Assembly (NCBI GenBank): GCA_022432975.1
Contig: CM039512.1
Location: forward strand, 33,911,730 to 33,975,729
Source: Begonia masoniana
Taxonomy: Eukaryota > Streptophyta > Magnoliopsida > Cucurbitales > Begoniaceae
DNA length: 64,000 nucleotides
Reading direction: 5' to 3'
In this document: in pieces, positions 53,918 through 64,000 of the stretch
How the letters are laid out: each line of letters starts with the position of its first letter
Position numbering within the stretch: position 1 is the stretch's first letter
The notes under the pieces: generated by a model
What the model was told of the DNA's origin: nothing
Databases searched by the model: none
The model's input: the letters and a program-made list of their open reading frames with translations, nothing else
Made by a program: the position numbers and the translations under genes

Positions 53918-56900
53918 GTCGATCCGGGATTGTCACCTTTCGACCCCCGGCTAAAGCCGAGTTTTCTTATCAGGCGATATACAGATTGAGTAGCTCGCCT
54001 ATTTCTTATTCCATGATGGTCAACGAGCAGTTTAAAGGTCAGTGCTCTATTTATTTGGCCTCAGTATTTGATGTTTAGTTGCTCAGCGAAATAAAGCTGA
54101 GCGACATTCCTATAGTCAGAGAGTTCTCTAGGATTTTTCTTGATGATCTTCCCGGGTTACCACCGGACCAGGAGATTCAGTTTACTATTGATGTCTATCC
54201 GAATACTGCACCAAGGTTTAAAAACCCATATCGGTTGGCACCAGCCGAGTTAAAGGAGCTGAAGACTCAGCTTGATGAGTTGTTAGAGAAGGGTTTCATT
54301 CGACCCAGTGTTTCGCCCTGGGGTGCGCCCGTTCTGTTTGTCAAGAAGAAAGATGGGACCCTCAAGATGTGCATCGATTACAGAGAGTTGAATAAGCTTA
54401 CAGTGAAGAATAAGTATCCACTGCCCCGGATTGATGATTTATTTGATCAGCTACAGGGTGCCCGAGTGTTTTCCAGGATTGATCTACGCTTGGGTTACAA
54501 TCAGTTGAAGGTCCGGAAGGATGATATTCAGAAGACAGCGTTCCGAACGAGGTATGGGCATTATGAGTTCCTAGTTATGTCGTTTGGACTTACTAATGCC
54601 CCTGCAGCATTCATAGATTTGATGAACCGTGTCTTCAAGGAGTACTTGGACAAGTTCGTGGTGGTTTTCATCGATGATATCCTAGTTTACTGTAAGATGA
54701 AGGAAGAACACGAGGAGCACCTGAGAGTGGTCCTGAGGATTCTATGCCAGCACCAGTTGTATCCAAAGTTCTCTAAGTGCAAGTTCTGGCTAGATCGAGT
54801 CAGTTTTCTTGGCCACATTATATCAGAAGAAGGGGTTTTTGTGGATCCGAGCAAAATTTAGGCGGTCAGAGATTGGCCACAGCCGAAGAACGTTTGAGAG
54901 GTGCGTGGATTTCTCGGATTAGCTGGTTATTATCGGAAGTTCATAGAGGGATTTTCACAAATCGCACTTCCTCTTTCAAGATTGACTCGGAAGAACGAAA
55001 GATTTATATGGTCAGCTGCTTGTGACAGCAGTTTTATGGAGTTAAAGCAGAGATTGACCACCACTCCAGTATTGGCGCTACCTGTTGAAGGTGACAAGTA
55101 TAGCATTTATTGTGATGCGTCTGGAGTTGGACTCGGTTGTGTATTGATGCAGGAGGGGAGAGTTATTGCTTATGCTTCTCGACAACTAAAGCCGTACGAG
55201 AAGAAATACCCTACACACGACCTCGAGTTAGAAGCTGTGGTCTTCGCACTGAAGATATGGAGACATTATTTATATGGGCAGCAGTGCGAGATATTTTCAG
55301 ACCACAAGAGCTTAAAATACTTATTTACACAAAAGGAACTTAATATGCGGCAAAGAAGGTGGCTCAAGTTCGTCAAAGACTATGAATTTGAGATAAAGTA
55401 CCATCCAGGAAAGGCAAATAAGGTAGCTGATGCTTTGAGTAGAGTGCCTTCTGCGAGTCAGCCCTCATTAGCAGCGATGTCAGTTACGCTGCGGTCTGAG
55501 ATTGAGAAGTTCGACGTTGAGATAGTGGCAGAGTTGTCCAGTATGCTCACCAACATTTCTCTCAGGTCGACTATTCTGGATTGGATACGTGAGGCTCAGC
55601 AGAATGATACGGAGTGTCAGGAGCTTCGATCCAGCATGACATTGGGAGACTCGTCAGATTTTCATTTATCTAAGGATGGTATTCTGAAGTTCAGGCATAG
55701 GTGGTACGTGCCTAACGACGAGGATCTGAAGAAGGATATATTGGCCGAGGCACATTCTTCGGCGTATTCTGTGCACCCGGGAAGTACTAAGATGTAACGG
55801 GATTTAAAGCAACACTCTGGTGGCCGAACATGAAGAGAGAGGTCGCCAAGTACGTTGAAACCTGTCTAGTCTGCCAGCAGGTAAAGGCAGAGCACCAGAG
55901 ACCGGCCGGAACATTATTGCCACTGCCGATTCCGGAGTGGAAGTGGGAGCAGATCTCCATGGATTTTATTGTGGGGCTTCCGAGGACGACGAAGGGCCAT
56001 GATGGCATTTGGGTGATTGTGGACCGATTGACAAAGTCGGCCCACTTCTTATCTGTGAGGATGGCATCTTCTATGGACCAGCTTGCCGAGCTTTGTGTGC
56101 AGGAGATTGTCAGACTTCATGGAGTGGCAGTCTCGATTATCTCAGACAGATATCCGAGATTTACGTCGAATTTCTGGAAGAGTTTGCACAAAGCTATGGG
56201 GACTCAACTTAATTTCAGCATGGCATTTCATCCTCAGACTGATGGACAGACAGAGAGGACGAATCAGATTCTTGAGGATATGCTCAGAGCTTGTGTGCTG
56301 GAGTTTCAGGGCTCGTGGAGCCGATATTTGTCTCTGATTGAGTTCTCGTACAACAACAGCTTCCAGGCTACCATTGGCATGGCACCGTATGAGGCTTTGT
56401 ACGGTCGAAAATCTAGGTCTCCGTTATATTGGGACGAGGTCGGCGAGGCCAGCGTCGTTGGTCCAGAGATTCTACAACAAACGACAGAGAAGATTGCCGT
56501 TATCCGACAGCATATTGAGATAGCTCAGAGCCGACAGAAGAGCTATGCTGATACGAGACGGAGAGAGCTAGAGTTCGAAGAAGGTGACGAGGTTTATCTT
56601 AAAGTTTCTCCGTTTAAAGGCGTTGCGAGATTCGGAAGGAGGGGTAAGTTGAACCCTCGTTATGTGGGACCCTTTCCTATTCTGAAGAGGATCGGAAATA
56701 TGGCGTACAGATTAGAGCTTCTGGCTTTTATGGGGGGTATCCACGACGTATTTCATGTGTCTATGCTTCGCAAATGTTTGCGCGATCTGTCGCATATCCT
56801 GGAGGCTAGAGAGACCGAGGTACAGCCTACCTTGACATATGAGGAGGGGCCGGTACGTATTTTAGAGTCTTCCATCAAGGTATTGCTCAACAAAGAGATT

Positions 56901-56999
56901 CCGCTAGTCAAAGTCTTATGGCGGAACCACGAGGTGGAAGAAGCTACATGGGAACGACAGCAGGATATGATGGTTAAGTATCCTGAGCTGTTTGTATGA
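53918..56999 (+). pseudogene. Rest of pol of element A: RT, RNase H, integrase, chromodomain
   Basis: It joins in phase to 43213 (IN then CRSGIVTFRPP). Domains: RT ([37 protein letters not shown]), RNase H ([18 protein letters not shown]), integrase zinc-finger region around 55740-55880, catalytic core (MDFIVGLPRTTKGHDG, then SDRYPRF, then QTDGQTERTNQ), GPY/F-like KLNPRYVGPF, and a chromodomain-like tail VKVLWRNHEVEEATWE ending PELFV. Lesions: stops at 54076, 54859, 54895 and 55795 and a one-base deletion near 55815. The last part, 55830-56999, is open. Confidence 0.92.
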
Positions 57000-57039
57000 T
57001 TTAATTTTGAGGACAAAATTCTAAATAAGGTGGGTGGAA

Positions 57040-59676
57040 TGTAATACCCAGCTTGTACGGAATATTTATATTATATTATGTGATGGCATTTTTATAAATA
57101 TGTCAAATCAAGCTCGTTTTACGAAAACAAAGTGTCATTACAATCCTAACGAGTAATAGGAATTTTAAGGAATTTATGGGATTTTTCGGAATAATAATGC
57201 TATATTTCGAGAATTTACGTTCAACGTAATATAAATGACATTTTAGTAAAAATGGTAAACGAGGTCCGTTTTGCGAGCGGACAGTTTTAATAGAACTCTG
57301 GCGATAAATTGGATTTATTGGTGAAATAAGGAGATTTGGAGAAACCGAATCGTTAGCTAATTAACGAAATGAAGGACAAAACAAATAGAAAACAAAGGAA
57401 GGGCAAAAAGGTAATTTGCAAAGTCAAATTAATTAAAAACCAAAATCTTTCTTCTTCTCCCTCACTTTCTCTCTGCTCTTCACGAAAACGCCAGAGGCGA
57501 TTTCTCCTCTCCCTCACGCGATCTCCTTCCGACCTCCGTTCGTCCTCCAATCGTTCTGTTTTCTTCACGTTTTCTCCTCCAATCGACGCTCTAGGTATGA
57601 ACCTACGATCTTAGAACGTTTATTTCGGCTTTTTTCGGAGTTTGAACAATTAGGGTTTCGTTTAGGTTTCGTTTAAAATTGAGATTTTAGGGTTCAAAAT
57701 CGATAGATTGTTGTAAATTACGAATGTATAGGGCGTATTGGACGTTATTGGACGAAGTTAAATCGATTTTTGAAAATGTTAAAATTGGAGAATTTTCGGG
57801 TTTTTTTAGGAAAAACTCGTAATTGTGATTTTAAACTATCGAGCGTTAATCATGGTTTAAATACTTCGATTAGTTAGGTTAAGATTTTAGGAAAATTCTT
57901 TAGTTAAGGTTTTTGTCGAATTTGGACGTTTAGAAGTTTAAATTCGTTTTAACGATGAACGTTGTGAATTGCTTAGGTGAATAACGCTTGTGGACGGAGC
58001 TTGAGCTGCTTTGGACACGAGGTAAGTTCTCGTGATCTTCTCTGGCCGATTGGCCTACACCGTACGTCGAAGTCGTCTCGAGGAACCTTGAGGATTTGTT
58101 TGTTTAAATTGTTTTGGTTTGGGGTAGTTAGGATTAGTTGTTTTTATATGCTGTTTGTTTATCGTCTTGATGGTACATATGTGTTTGTTTATCTTCTTGA
58201 TGGTACACATGTGACTGTTTACTTTATGTTATATTGAACTGTTCATGCATCACGTGTTTTAAAAAAACATAGAAAATGAATTTCTGCCCGATGTTTAAAG
58301 AAAATGGCAATGTGGCCTAGAGAGGGGCACGACCTATTGTGAAAATTGATTACGGGTTTGTCACAATACCACATCTATTATGTACTCATGTGGCCTGGAG
58401 AGGGGCTTGACCTATTGTGAAGATCGATTACGGGTTTGTCACAATACCACATTTATTATGTACTCATACAGTTATAGGTCATGCGAGATGGGGCTCAGGC
58501 ACGGCTGTACGTGTTGTAAGCTTGTACCCCTCCCGTCTAGCTGGAAAGAGTAGTCCGACCGCTGGATGTGCTCTCTCCGGTTAGGAGGCTGAGATCTCGG
58601 TGACACCCACAGAGTAAAGATAAAGAAAACGCAGCATGATTTCTGAATTCATACGCACAGCATGCATTTACATTTATGAGAGCTTTCTGAGATTTTTATC
58701 TCATAGGTGTCTGTATGGTGTAGGTGATTACGAGGAGACAGGTGAGGACGAGATCCCTCCACCGGAGGAGTGACGCAGTTGACGGAGGATGGCTTGCGGT
58801 GGTGTGTTGCGCAGTCGACGCTTACATGACCCGTGGGGATGTACGTATAGGTTTTTGGGATGTTTTGGATTGATGATTGTATAGACATTTTAGGATGTTT
58901 GGATCTGATAGTGGATAGGTTTACTTTTGAGGTTTTAAACACTTTGAAAACCTGTTTATAAACTGATTTGCTAAGGTTTTATTTGAATTATAGGTGATTT
59001 AAAAACAGGAGGATTTGTTTAGGTTTTAAACGTATCCACGCAGTTCAATTTCCTGAAAATGTACTTTGTATTAAATACGTTTGGAGTCGTTATTAAGGGT
59101 GATTCGGTGAACGTGAAAATGATGAGGATATGAGTGAGTTTTATTTGATGTTATTGTGTTGGTTAGGGTGTGTGTATAAGTTGCATTGTGTAGTTGGCGC
59201 AGGAGAAAAAGAAAGAAAGAAAAAGGAAGAAGGAAAGAGGAAGAAAAGAAAAAGAGAGAACGAAAAAGTGTGGGAGGCAGAGAGGGTGGCGATTGATCGC
59301 CTGAGGAGGGGATCAATCGCCCCTCTTGGATCGCCACTCCCTGGAATTCCAGGGAGTGTGGCGATCAATCGCCTCAAACTGTGGCGATTGATCGCCACAG
59401 GCGATTTGCAACAGGCGACCATTCGCCTGTTGCAATCGCCGAAGGGCGATTGATCGCCATGATCAATCGCCCCTGCATTCCCTTCTTGCCCCTCCCCTTT
59501 TATGTTTTAAATTTATTTACTTTAATTGTTTTAAATTGTTTTTAATTTCAATTGTTTTAGTATTTATTTTAAACAAATTTTGATTTCGATTTAAAAGGTT
59601 TTAATTCCGCTCACACGAACGAGATTAGTAAAAAAAAAATGTACGGGAAACTTGGTACAGTATTAGGGTCGTGACA
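57040..59676 (+). mobile_element. 3' LTR of element A
   Basis: It starts TGTAATACCC and ends TTAGGGTCGTGACA, 2637 bp, preceded by purine-rich AAGGTGGGTGGAA. Here the first donor-like site is intact (CTAGGTATG at 57591). The intron-like stretch 57595-57976 has the same length (382 bp) as in solo LTR A'. The micro-exon is 57977-58021. About 40 bp of extra GATC-palindrome sequence near 59361-59405 explains the length difference from the 5' LTR. Confidence 0.92.
59287..59473. repeat. GATC palindrome cluster, 3' LTR of A
   Basis: Multiple GGCGATTGATCGCC-type palindromes, ACTCCCTGGAATTCCAGGGA, and CAACAGGCGACC...GCCTGTTG. It is longer than in the 5' LTR by one extra palindrome pair. Confidence 0.8.
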
Positions 59677-59732
59677 AATTTCTTATAATTTGTCTTGACT
59701 TTTTCATCCTTCTCCTCGTTGTTCTCGATTCC

Positions 59733-60041
59733 CTAAAACACGAGCATTGAATTCTTGTTATTGTAGTTCATCTTCTCCAGGTTTGGCTGCACGGAAAATT
59801 GAATCATCGGCGGCAGGCCACAAACCAGAGCCAGAACGATGTCGGATCTATCAGGAATATGCTCCCGCAAGATGGTCTCGGTGATGAAGTCAAGGCTGTA
59901 CCTCCATCCTTCTTTTATGCTTTCTTGAACTACATACCAGACCTTTAATCTCTCGTGCTGCTCTGCCCACGAATTGAGCTCTTCTCTTAACAGAATATCA
60001 TCTTTCGTTCTGTTAGCGTAGACGATGAACATTTCAGGATC
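59733..60041 (-). pseudogene. Captured nitrate reductase C-terminal fragment
   Basis: An open frame of about 100 codons ending at TAG 59735-59733 matches the last part of plant nitrate reductase, the NADH-binding half of the cytochrome b5 reductase-like domain: MFIVYANRTKDDILLREELN, VWYVVQESIKEGWRYS, FITETILREH, LALVCGLPPMIQF, QPNLEKMNY, and the terminal LVF. The conserved CGPPPM motif reads CGLPPM (Pro to Leu), and a Pro is lost in the AEQHERLKV segment. Full-length enzymes are about 900 residues, so no activity is possible. About 50 bp of 3' flank was captured too. It lies inside the hAT-type element; the donor gene is not in this window. Confidence 0.85.
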
Positions 60042-60466
60042 ACACTACGCAGGTCGGGTCACCAGTTGGCAGGTCGGAACTACAAAATTCGCTGGTCGAC
60101 GGTCGACGGGTGATGGTTGGAGCTGCGTGAGTCTGAGACATGAGGTCGCTAACTGGCTAGGTCGGGGTCGGGGACCGGTCGTCAGTGCTGAGGAGTGAAA
60201 TGAGGGAGGGCTCGCTCGCTGGACGTGGACGACTAGGGTTGTTTTAGTGTTTTTTTTTTTATTTTAAAGTTATCCGACCCATGGGTCGGTTCTCCCGTGG
60301 GATTTTTCAGTCCCGGTACGGGGAACTGGGAACCGAACCGTGGATCCCAGTTCCTGTATCCTTGGAACCGGGACAGGTTCCACGGTAGGCAGAACCGGCC
60401 AAGAACCAGCCCGGACCGTCGGTCCGATCTGGTGTTGCGGTTTCGGGCTGGTTCTGCCCACCCCTA
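60042..60466. other. GC-rich right part of the hAT-type element
   Basis: GGTCGGG-rich stretch (60045-60240), then CCGGTTC / GGAACCG-rich terminal sequence (60280-60466). No real ORF; overlapping short ORFs come from the low-complexity composition. Confidence 0.5.
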
Positions 60467-61137
60467 AGAACCATAACCCATGGTTCCTTAGACTTGGAAT
60501 GGGAACTGTGGGTTCGGGAACCAAACCGGGACTGAACCATGTTTTACAATTCCATCTCGGTTCACTTCCAAAATTTTAAAATTTTTCAAAGATTATTTAT
60601 ATTTTTTTTATTTTTGGACTGAGTTTTCGGACTTAGGATAGGAGATTTGGTCGATTTTTGGGCATGGGTTGGTGTTTTGGGATTTTTTGTCGGGTTTAAC
60701 TAGTTTTTGGGTCGAATATTTACTTACGCTGCGGTTTGATTTCCACAGTTTTTGAAAAATGTGGAATCGGATCGAGATCGGAGCGCATAGTTCATGAAAG
60801 TTCAATACCAAAACCAAAATCATGAGTGGATAGAACCGGCCTAAACTGGGAACGAACCGCACGGTTCGATTAAAATCGCAATTCTAGTCTGATTTTCCCC
60901 GCCCCTATTGTGCATGACCAAAGCCTACTTTGGTGTAGGTGGGCCAACTCACAAGCTTTATCAAATGGATCTCCTATGACATTTCGACTAAATTTCGAAA
61001 GGTTTTTGGACCAACACGTAGGCCCATTATTTTAACAATCTACGTCATGGCGTTAAAAGAAAAACTCAACTAAGTAATTATATGTTACACTCTCATTTTT
61101 TTTAATTCTTAAATAATGATGTAGTAGTCATTACATA
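60467..61137. other. Intergenic, hAT-like debris then AT-rich DNA
   Basis: 60467-60906 has scattered GGAACC / GGTTC words and ends in CCCCGCCCCTA, which resembles another hAT-type terminus, but no matching TSD was found. 60907-61137 shows nothing recognisable. Confidence 0.35.
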
Positions 61138-61146
61138 TTTTAATTA

Positions 61147-62223
61147 GGAAAAAGTTCAATTTAGCCCCCAACGTATAGGGTCAATGGTCAATTGGCCCCT
61201 CACATTTATTTTTGACCCAATCAGCCCCTATCGTTCACGCCATTTGCAATTCAACCCTCCCGTCAATTTTCTCATTAAACTTTACACGTGCTCTGCACAT
61301 GGCCTTTAAAATTCCAATATAATCCTTTTTTCCCCTTCTCTCTCTCTCTCTCTCTCTCAAACACTACATCTGGCCAAGCTCTCTCTCTCTCTTAGCGCAC
61401 CATGCCCTGGGGGAATCTAAAACTTGAAAGTTCAATTTTTGGCGACAATGGTTGCTCATCAAGGGGAACTGGCTATCAAGTATTTTCTTTCTATCCAATT
61501 AACTTGACGATGATGATAGTGCTGATAAATCTAAAGAGTAGCTATCCATAAGACTCGTCAAACTTAAACTTCAAAATCAGATATGGAATGACTTCTGTAT
61601 CTTGCAGGATTGACGATGCCATAGATGAATCGTTGGCTAATGTCGAAGGTGCTTGCAGCTCTCTATTAAGGCATCTCAACCGAATATCGTCAAATAGGTG
61701 GCTTATGATCAAAATATTTGGGATAATTTTATTTTTTCTAACGGTCTTTATTTTTTCATGGCCTGAATAAAAAAGCTTGAAAGTCAACGCAAAGTTTTGA
61801 TCAAGGTATGATCTTGATTATTTTTTATTCATCCATGGAATAAGTAGGCGCAGGCCTTAAATTTACCGATTTCATATTTTGCTGATCGAGCAGAGCTCGG
61901 AATGCCATTGTACATATGAACTTTAATTAATATATTTGAATTACAAATGCAATGTATATGACGAAGAGAAACGTGGAAGGGAGAGAGAGGTGGAAAGAGC
62001 GGCGACGGGCATGGTTCGCTAAGAGAGAGAGAGCTTGGCCAGATGTAGTGTTTTAGACAGAGAGAGGAAAAAAAGGATAGTATTGGAATTTTAAAGGCCC
62101 CGTGTAGAGCACGTGTAAGGTTTAACGGAAAAATTGACGAGAGGGATTGAATTGCAAATGACGTGAACGATAGGGGCTGATTGAGTCAAAAATAAACGTT
62201 AGGGGCTAAATTAAATATTTTCC
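61147..62223. mobile_element. Pack-MULE (Mutator-like) with long terminal inverted repeats
   Basis: Left end GGAAAAAGTTCAATTTAGCC and right end (minus strand) GGAAAATATTTAATTTAGCC begin inverted repeats of about 220-260 bp (61147-61410 and 62006-62223) that include a CT/GA microsatellite. A perfect 9-bp TSD TTTTAATTA flanks it (61138-61146 and 62224-62232), the length typical of Mutator elements. It has no transposase. The interior holds a fragment of a host syntaxin gene, which defines a Pack-MULE. Confidence 0.9.
61433..61770 (+). pseudogene. Captured syntaxin SYP31/32-like gene fragment
   Basis: First part 61433-61479 reads QFLATMVAHQGELAI. Then come an intron with GT at 61480 and TTGCAG at 61602-61607, and a second exon from 61608 reading IDDAIDESLANVEGACSSLL, then RHLNRISSNRWLMIKIFG and a hydrophobic tail to TAA 61768. 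This is the end of the SNARE motif plus the C-terminal membrane anchor of a Sed5-type Golgi syntaxin (plant SYP31/32). The retained intron shows capture from genomic DNA, not from mRNA. The last exon base before the intron is A rather than G. The rest of the roughly 330-residue protein is missing. Confidence 0.8.
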
Positions 62224-62232
62224 TTTTAATTA

Positions 62233-62629
62233 TCTGTAATACATTTAATTAAAAAATAAATTAACTAGAGATAATTAAAAAGGCTAGCATGCGAGCCGAC
62301 CTCCAAGTTGGTGTGCCTATTAAAAAGTAGGTTCGGGCGTCTAATTAAAGAAAAGGAGTTTGGAGGGGTCTCGGTTGCTGACCCTGAACCTAAATAAAAC
62401 CTAGCATCCATCAACAGAAAAGCTCCACCTGCTTTAGAACTTTGGTCCGTCAAAACCTCCAACCTAGCCTCCAAAATGATCACCACAGAAGAAACCCCAA
62501 AGCAAAATTGCTCACTGTCAATAAGCATCAATCCTTTTTCCAGAAACTCCAGCTTCAATTAAACTCGCCAATCGAATCGAATAATCGTCCATCGAAGTCA
62601 AAATTATTAATCACCACCCTTATCATTGA
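62233..62629. other. Intergenic between Pack-MULE and Cassandra element
   Basis: A minus-strand ORF (62558-62265, starting MKLEFLEKGLMLIDSEQF) is open for 97 codons but matches no family known to me. It has no visible splice or promoter context, so it is not called as a gene. Confidence 0.3.
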
Positions 62630-62699
62630 TGTAACGACCCCGTTTCCCAGCAAGATATTGTCCGCTCTGGAGATTGAGCCGTAGTCCAATATCCTCCCC

Positions 62700-62800
62700 T
62701 CACGGCTTTGTTTGGCGACAACTTCCCAGAAGGTTACCCAACCTGGAATTGCTCTCGCCGAAGCACTTTTAACTTCGGAGTTTTTATGCGATCTGTTTTC
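62700..62800 (-). other. 5S rRNA-like segment in Cassandra 3' LTR
   Basis: On the minus strand AACTCCGAAGTTAAAAGTGC followed by TTCGGCGAGAGC, and further on GTTGGGTAACC and CTGGGAAGT, match the second half of plant 5S rRNA including its internal promoter region. It is diverged from a functional 5S gene (for example AAAAGTGC for the usual AAGCGTGC), so it is not called as an rRNA gene. Confidence 0.8.
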
Positions 62801-63063
62801 AATTGTGCTCTAAAACGCGTCTTGCTATGTTGGAAGGGTCTCTTTACATATGTTTCATTTTCACATACTTCCCCAAGCGATGTGGGATTGTGACGACCCC
62901 CTTTTTACGACCTGTCACCTTCCGGTTCGCCCGCGCGGACGTACCGCCATCCGGGTTCCGGCTCGTGCAACCATCGTACCCATACGTGCATATTCGGGTT
63001 ATCACAATCACCCCCCCTCGGGGGCCCAACGTCCTCGTTGACCACATTTTCGGTTGGGTACAG

Positions 63064-63075
63064 GCTCTGATACCA
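63064..63075 (-). promoter_or_regulatory. Primer-binding site of the Cassandra TRIM
   Basis: TGGTATCAGAGC on the minus strand, 2 nt from the 5' LTR edge at 63078. Confidence 0.9.
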
Positions 63076-63147
63076 TTTGTAACGATCCCGTTTCCCAACA
63101 AGATATTGTCCGCTCTGAGGATTGGGCCGTAGCACAATATCCTCCCC

Positions 63148-63248
63148 TCACGGCTTTGTTTGACGAGAACTTCCCAAAAGGTCACCCAACCTGGAATTGC
63201 TCTCGCCGAAGCACTTTTAACTTCGGAGTTCTTATGGGATCCGTTGTC
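63148..63248 (-). other. 5S rRNA-like segment in Cassandra 5' LTR
   Basis: Same as at 62700-62800, offset by 448 bp, with a few substitutions between the two copies. Confidence 0.8.
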
Positions 63249-63459
63249 AATTGTGCTCCAAAACGCATCTTGCTATGTTGAAAGGGTCTCTTTACATATG
63301 TTTCATTTCCACATACTTCCCCAAGCGATGTGGGATTGTGACGACCCCCTTTTTACGACCTGTCACCTTCCAGTTCGCCCGCGCGGACGTACCGCCATCC
63401 GGGTTCCGGTTCGTGCAGCCATCGTACCCATACGTGCATATTCGGGTTATCACAATTGA

Positions 63460-64000
63460 CCAAACCTGATATGAAACCAAAAAATCAATACTCACTTCAA
63501 AACCTCCGCAGTCGTAAATGGAAGCTGATATTGTCACCTTCTAAAGAAGAACGGGAATCGAGCCGACCCAAAAATCAGACTGAATCTTCCAACCATTAAT
63601 TTTTATATTAAATTAAATAGCAGAATAATTAATAATTTTAATCCAACCCAATGCCCAAAATGATAGGTTAACAGGTCTAACAAATGACATCTAGATAAAG
63701 TGATAATATAAGTCCAAAAAAAATATACTACACAAAAGTTTAAATAATTCATAAATTTACAAACGTCATTAACAACATATGATAATCAAGTAAAAATAGA
63801 GATACTCATGGTTTCCTTGCATATCACTTCTTATGCATTTAAATTAAAAACGGTGATACTCGGCAATCGCGAAGGTTACGAAAAAATATCATGATCGGGT
63901 TTAGGGTTTTTCGTCCAACACAGTCAGTTGTCTCAATATTCTAGTTAAAACAAGTTTTTCATATCGAAATATACAAACATGCCTAAAAGGATATATGCAT
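63460..64000. other. AT-rich intergenic sequence
   Basis: No ORF of interest, no repeat and no recognisable element end was found up to the right edge of the window. Confidence 0.4.

Larger units (their letters stand above)
29575..59676 (+). mobile_element. Ty3/gypsy chromovirus A (Tekay-like), split by B and C
   Basis: The TSD AATTT is perfect on both sides (29570-29574 and 59677-59681). Pieces: 5' LTR 29575-32170, PBS, gag 32337-33404, (element B), protease 42889-43213, (element C), rest of pol 53918-56999, 3' LTR 57040-59676. Removing B and C with one TSD copy each restores a continuous reading frame across both joints, which confirms the boundaries. The size without inserts is about 9.9 kb. 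The protease active site is mutated and pol has several stops, so it is inactive. Confidence 0.93.
29299..60466. mobile_element. hAT-type non-autonomous element, split by element A
   Basis: Left end TAAGGCTGGGCA (29299) and right end, on the minus strand, TAGGGGTGGGCA (60466) form imperfect terminal inverted repeats. Both flanks have the 8-bp sequence AGAACCAT (29291-29298 and 60467-60474), the TSD length typical of hAT elements. Both sides near the ends are rich in CCGGTTC / GGAACCGG. Without element A (29575-59676 plus one TSD copy) the element is about 1.06 kb. It holds no transposase but does hold a nitrate reductase gene fragment (59733-60041), so it is a gene-capturing (Pack-type) element. 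Confidence 0.8.
62630..63454 (-). mobile_element. Cassandra TRIM retrotransposon
   Basis: Two direct LTRs of 377 bp (62630-63006 and 63078-63454) flank only 71 bp. The interior has a polypurine tract (minus strand CCCGAGGGGGGGTGAT, 63022-63007) and a PBS TGGTATCAGAGC (63075-63064), so the element reads on the minus strand. The TSD ATTGA is perfect (62625-62629 and 63455-63459). The LTRs contain a 5S rRNA-like sequence, the hallmark of Cassandra. No coding capacity; it must be moved by another element's enzymes. Confidence 0.93.

Noticed and set aside
60475..60906. A second hAT element around the first, ending CCCCGCCCCTA
   Set aside because: The ends look similar, but no matching 8-bp duplication was found on the left side (around 29262-29273).
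62265..62558. Minus-strand ORF starting MKLEFLEKGLMLIDSEQF
   Set aside because: 97 codons, no recognised domain, between two small elements. It could be a gene relic but cannot be supported.
62700..62800. Functional 5S rRNA gene
   Set aside because: Only part of the 5S sequence, with substitutions, inside Cassandra LTRs with PBS, polypurine tract and TSD.

Overview
The window is repeat-rich nuclear DNA of a flowering plant, most likely a eudicot. One ordinary host gene is visible: a three-exon REF/SRPP-family (lipid-droplet-associated) protein on the minus strand at 27471-28759. Nearly everything else is transposable-element DNA, mostly long-LTR Ty3/gypsy chromoviruses of the Tekay/Del type, one Ty1/copia element of the SIRE/Maximus type, and several small elements. 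The species cannot be fixed from this sequence.

Layout. 1-2312: 3' part of a gypsy LTR (I), entering from the left edge. 2313-8166: minus-strand gypsy remnant F (decayed gag, PBS, 5' LTR), interrupted by solo LTR A' (3160-5852). 8167-8771: tRNA-derived SINE followed by a large head-to-head SINE palindrome. About 9140-10407: LTR end and PBS of old gypsy element G, whose leader and gag fragment resume at 23648 and 26378. G was split by element E (10459-23642, TSD TTGAA) and by solo LTR H (23777-26372, TSD ATGAT). E's 3' LTR was itself split by solo LTR D (17586-21508, TSD TCAAT). 26580-27293: decayed copia-like LTR end. 27471-28759: the REF-like gene. 29299-60466: a hAT-type element (8-bp TSD AGAACCAT) that carries a captured nitrate reductase fragment. 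It was split by gypsy element A (29575-59676, TSD AATTT). A was in turn split by minus-strand gypsy element B (33405-42883, TSD TTGAT) and minus-strand copia element C (43214-53912, TSD CAATT). 61147-62223: a Pack-MULE with a syntaxin fragment (9-bp TSD). 62630-63454: a Cassandra TRIM with a 5S rRNA-like sequence in its LTRs (TSD ATTGA). 63460-64000: AT-rich, nothing recognised.

How it works together. Target-site duplications close for nearly every insertion, so the order of events can be read: hAT, then A, then B and C; and G, then E, then D. Coding regions of E and A carry stops and frameshifts. B has one long open frame but lacks the whole integrase, although its LTRs are almost identical outside a tandem array, so it looks recently moved in trans. 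C is also young (about eight differences between 1.5-kb LTRs) and keeps a complete extra 745-codon ORF downstream of a broken gag-pol.

The most unusual signals are in the LTRs. First, gypsy LTRs (I, B, D, E) and the unrelated copia LTR of C share short repeated modules built on ACGTCATCGGCAGATG and on GTCGTNTAGYGATCGG, amplified into long arrays in B and D. Second, LTRs I, A', A, B, D and E share a leader layout with two intron-like segments around a 42-54 nt micro-exon. Third, the terminus of the Cassandra TRIM matches 13 bp of the LTR end of D. Coordinates, TSDs and splice-like sites were read by eye; clade names rest on recalled family features, not on a search.
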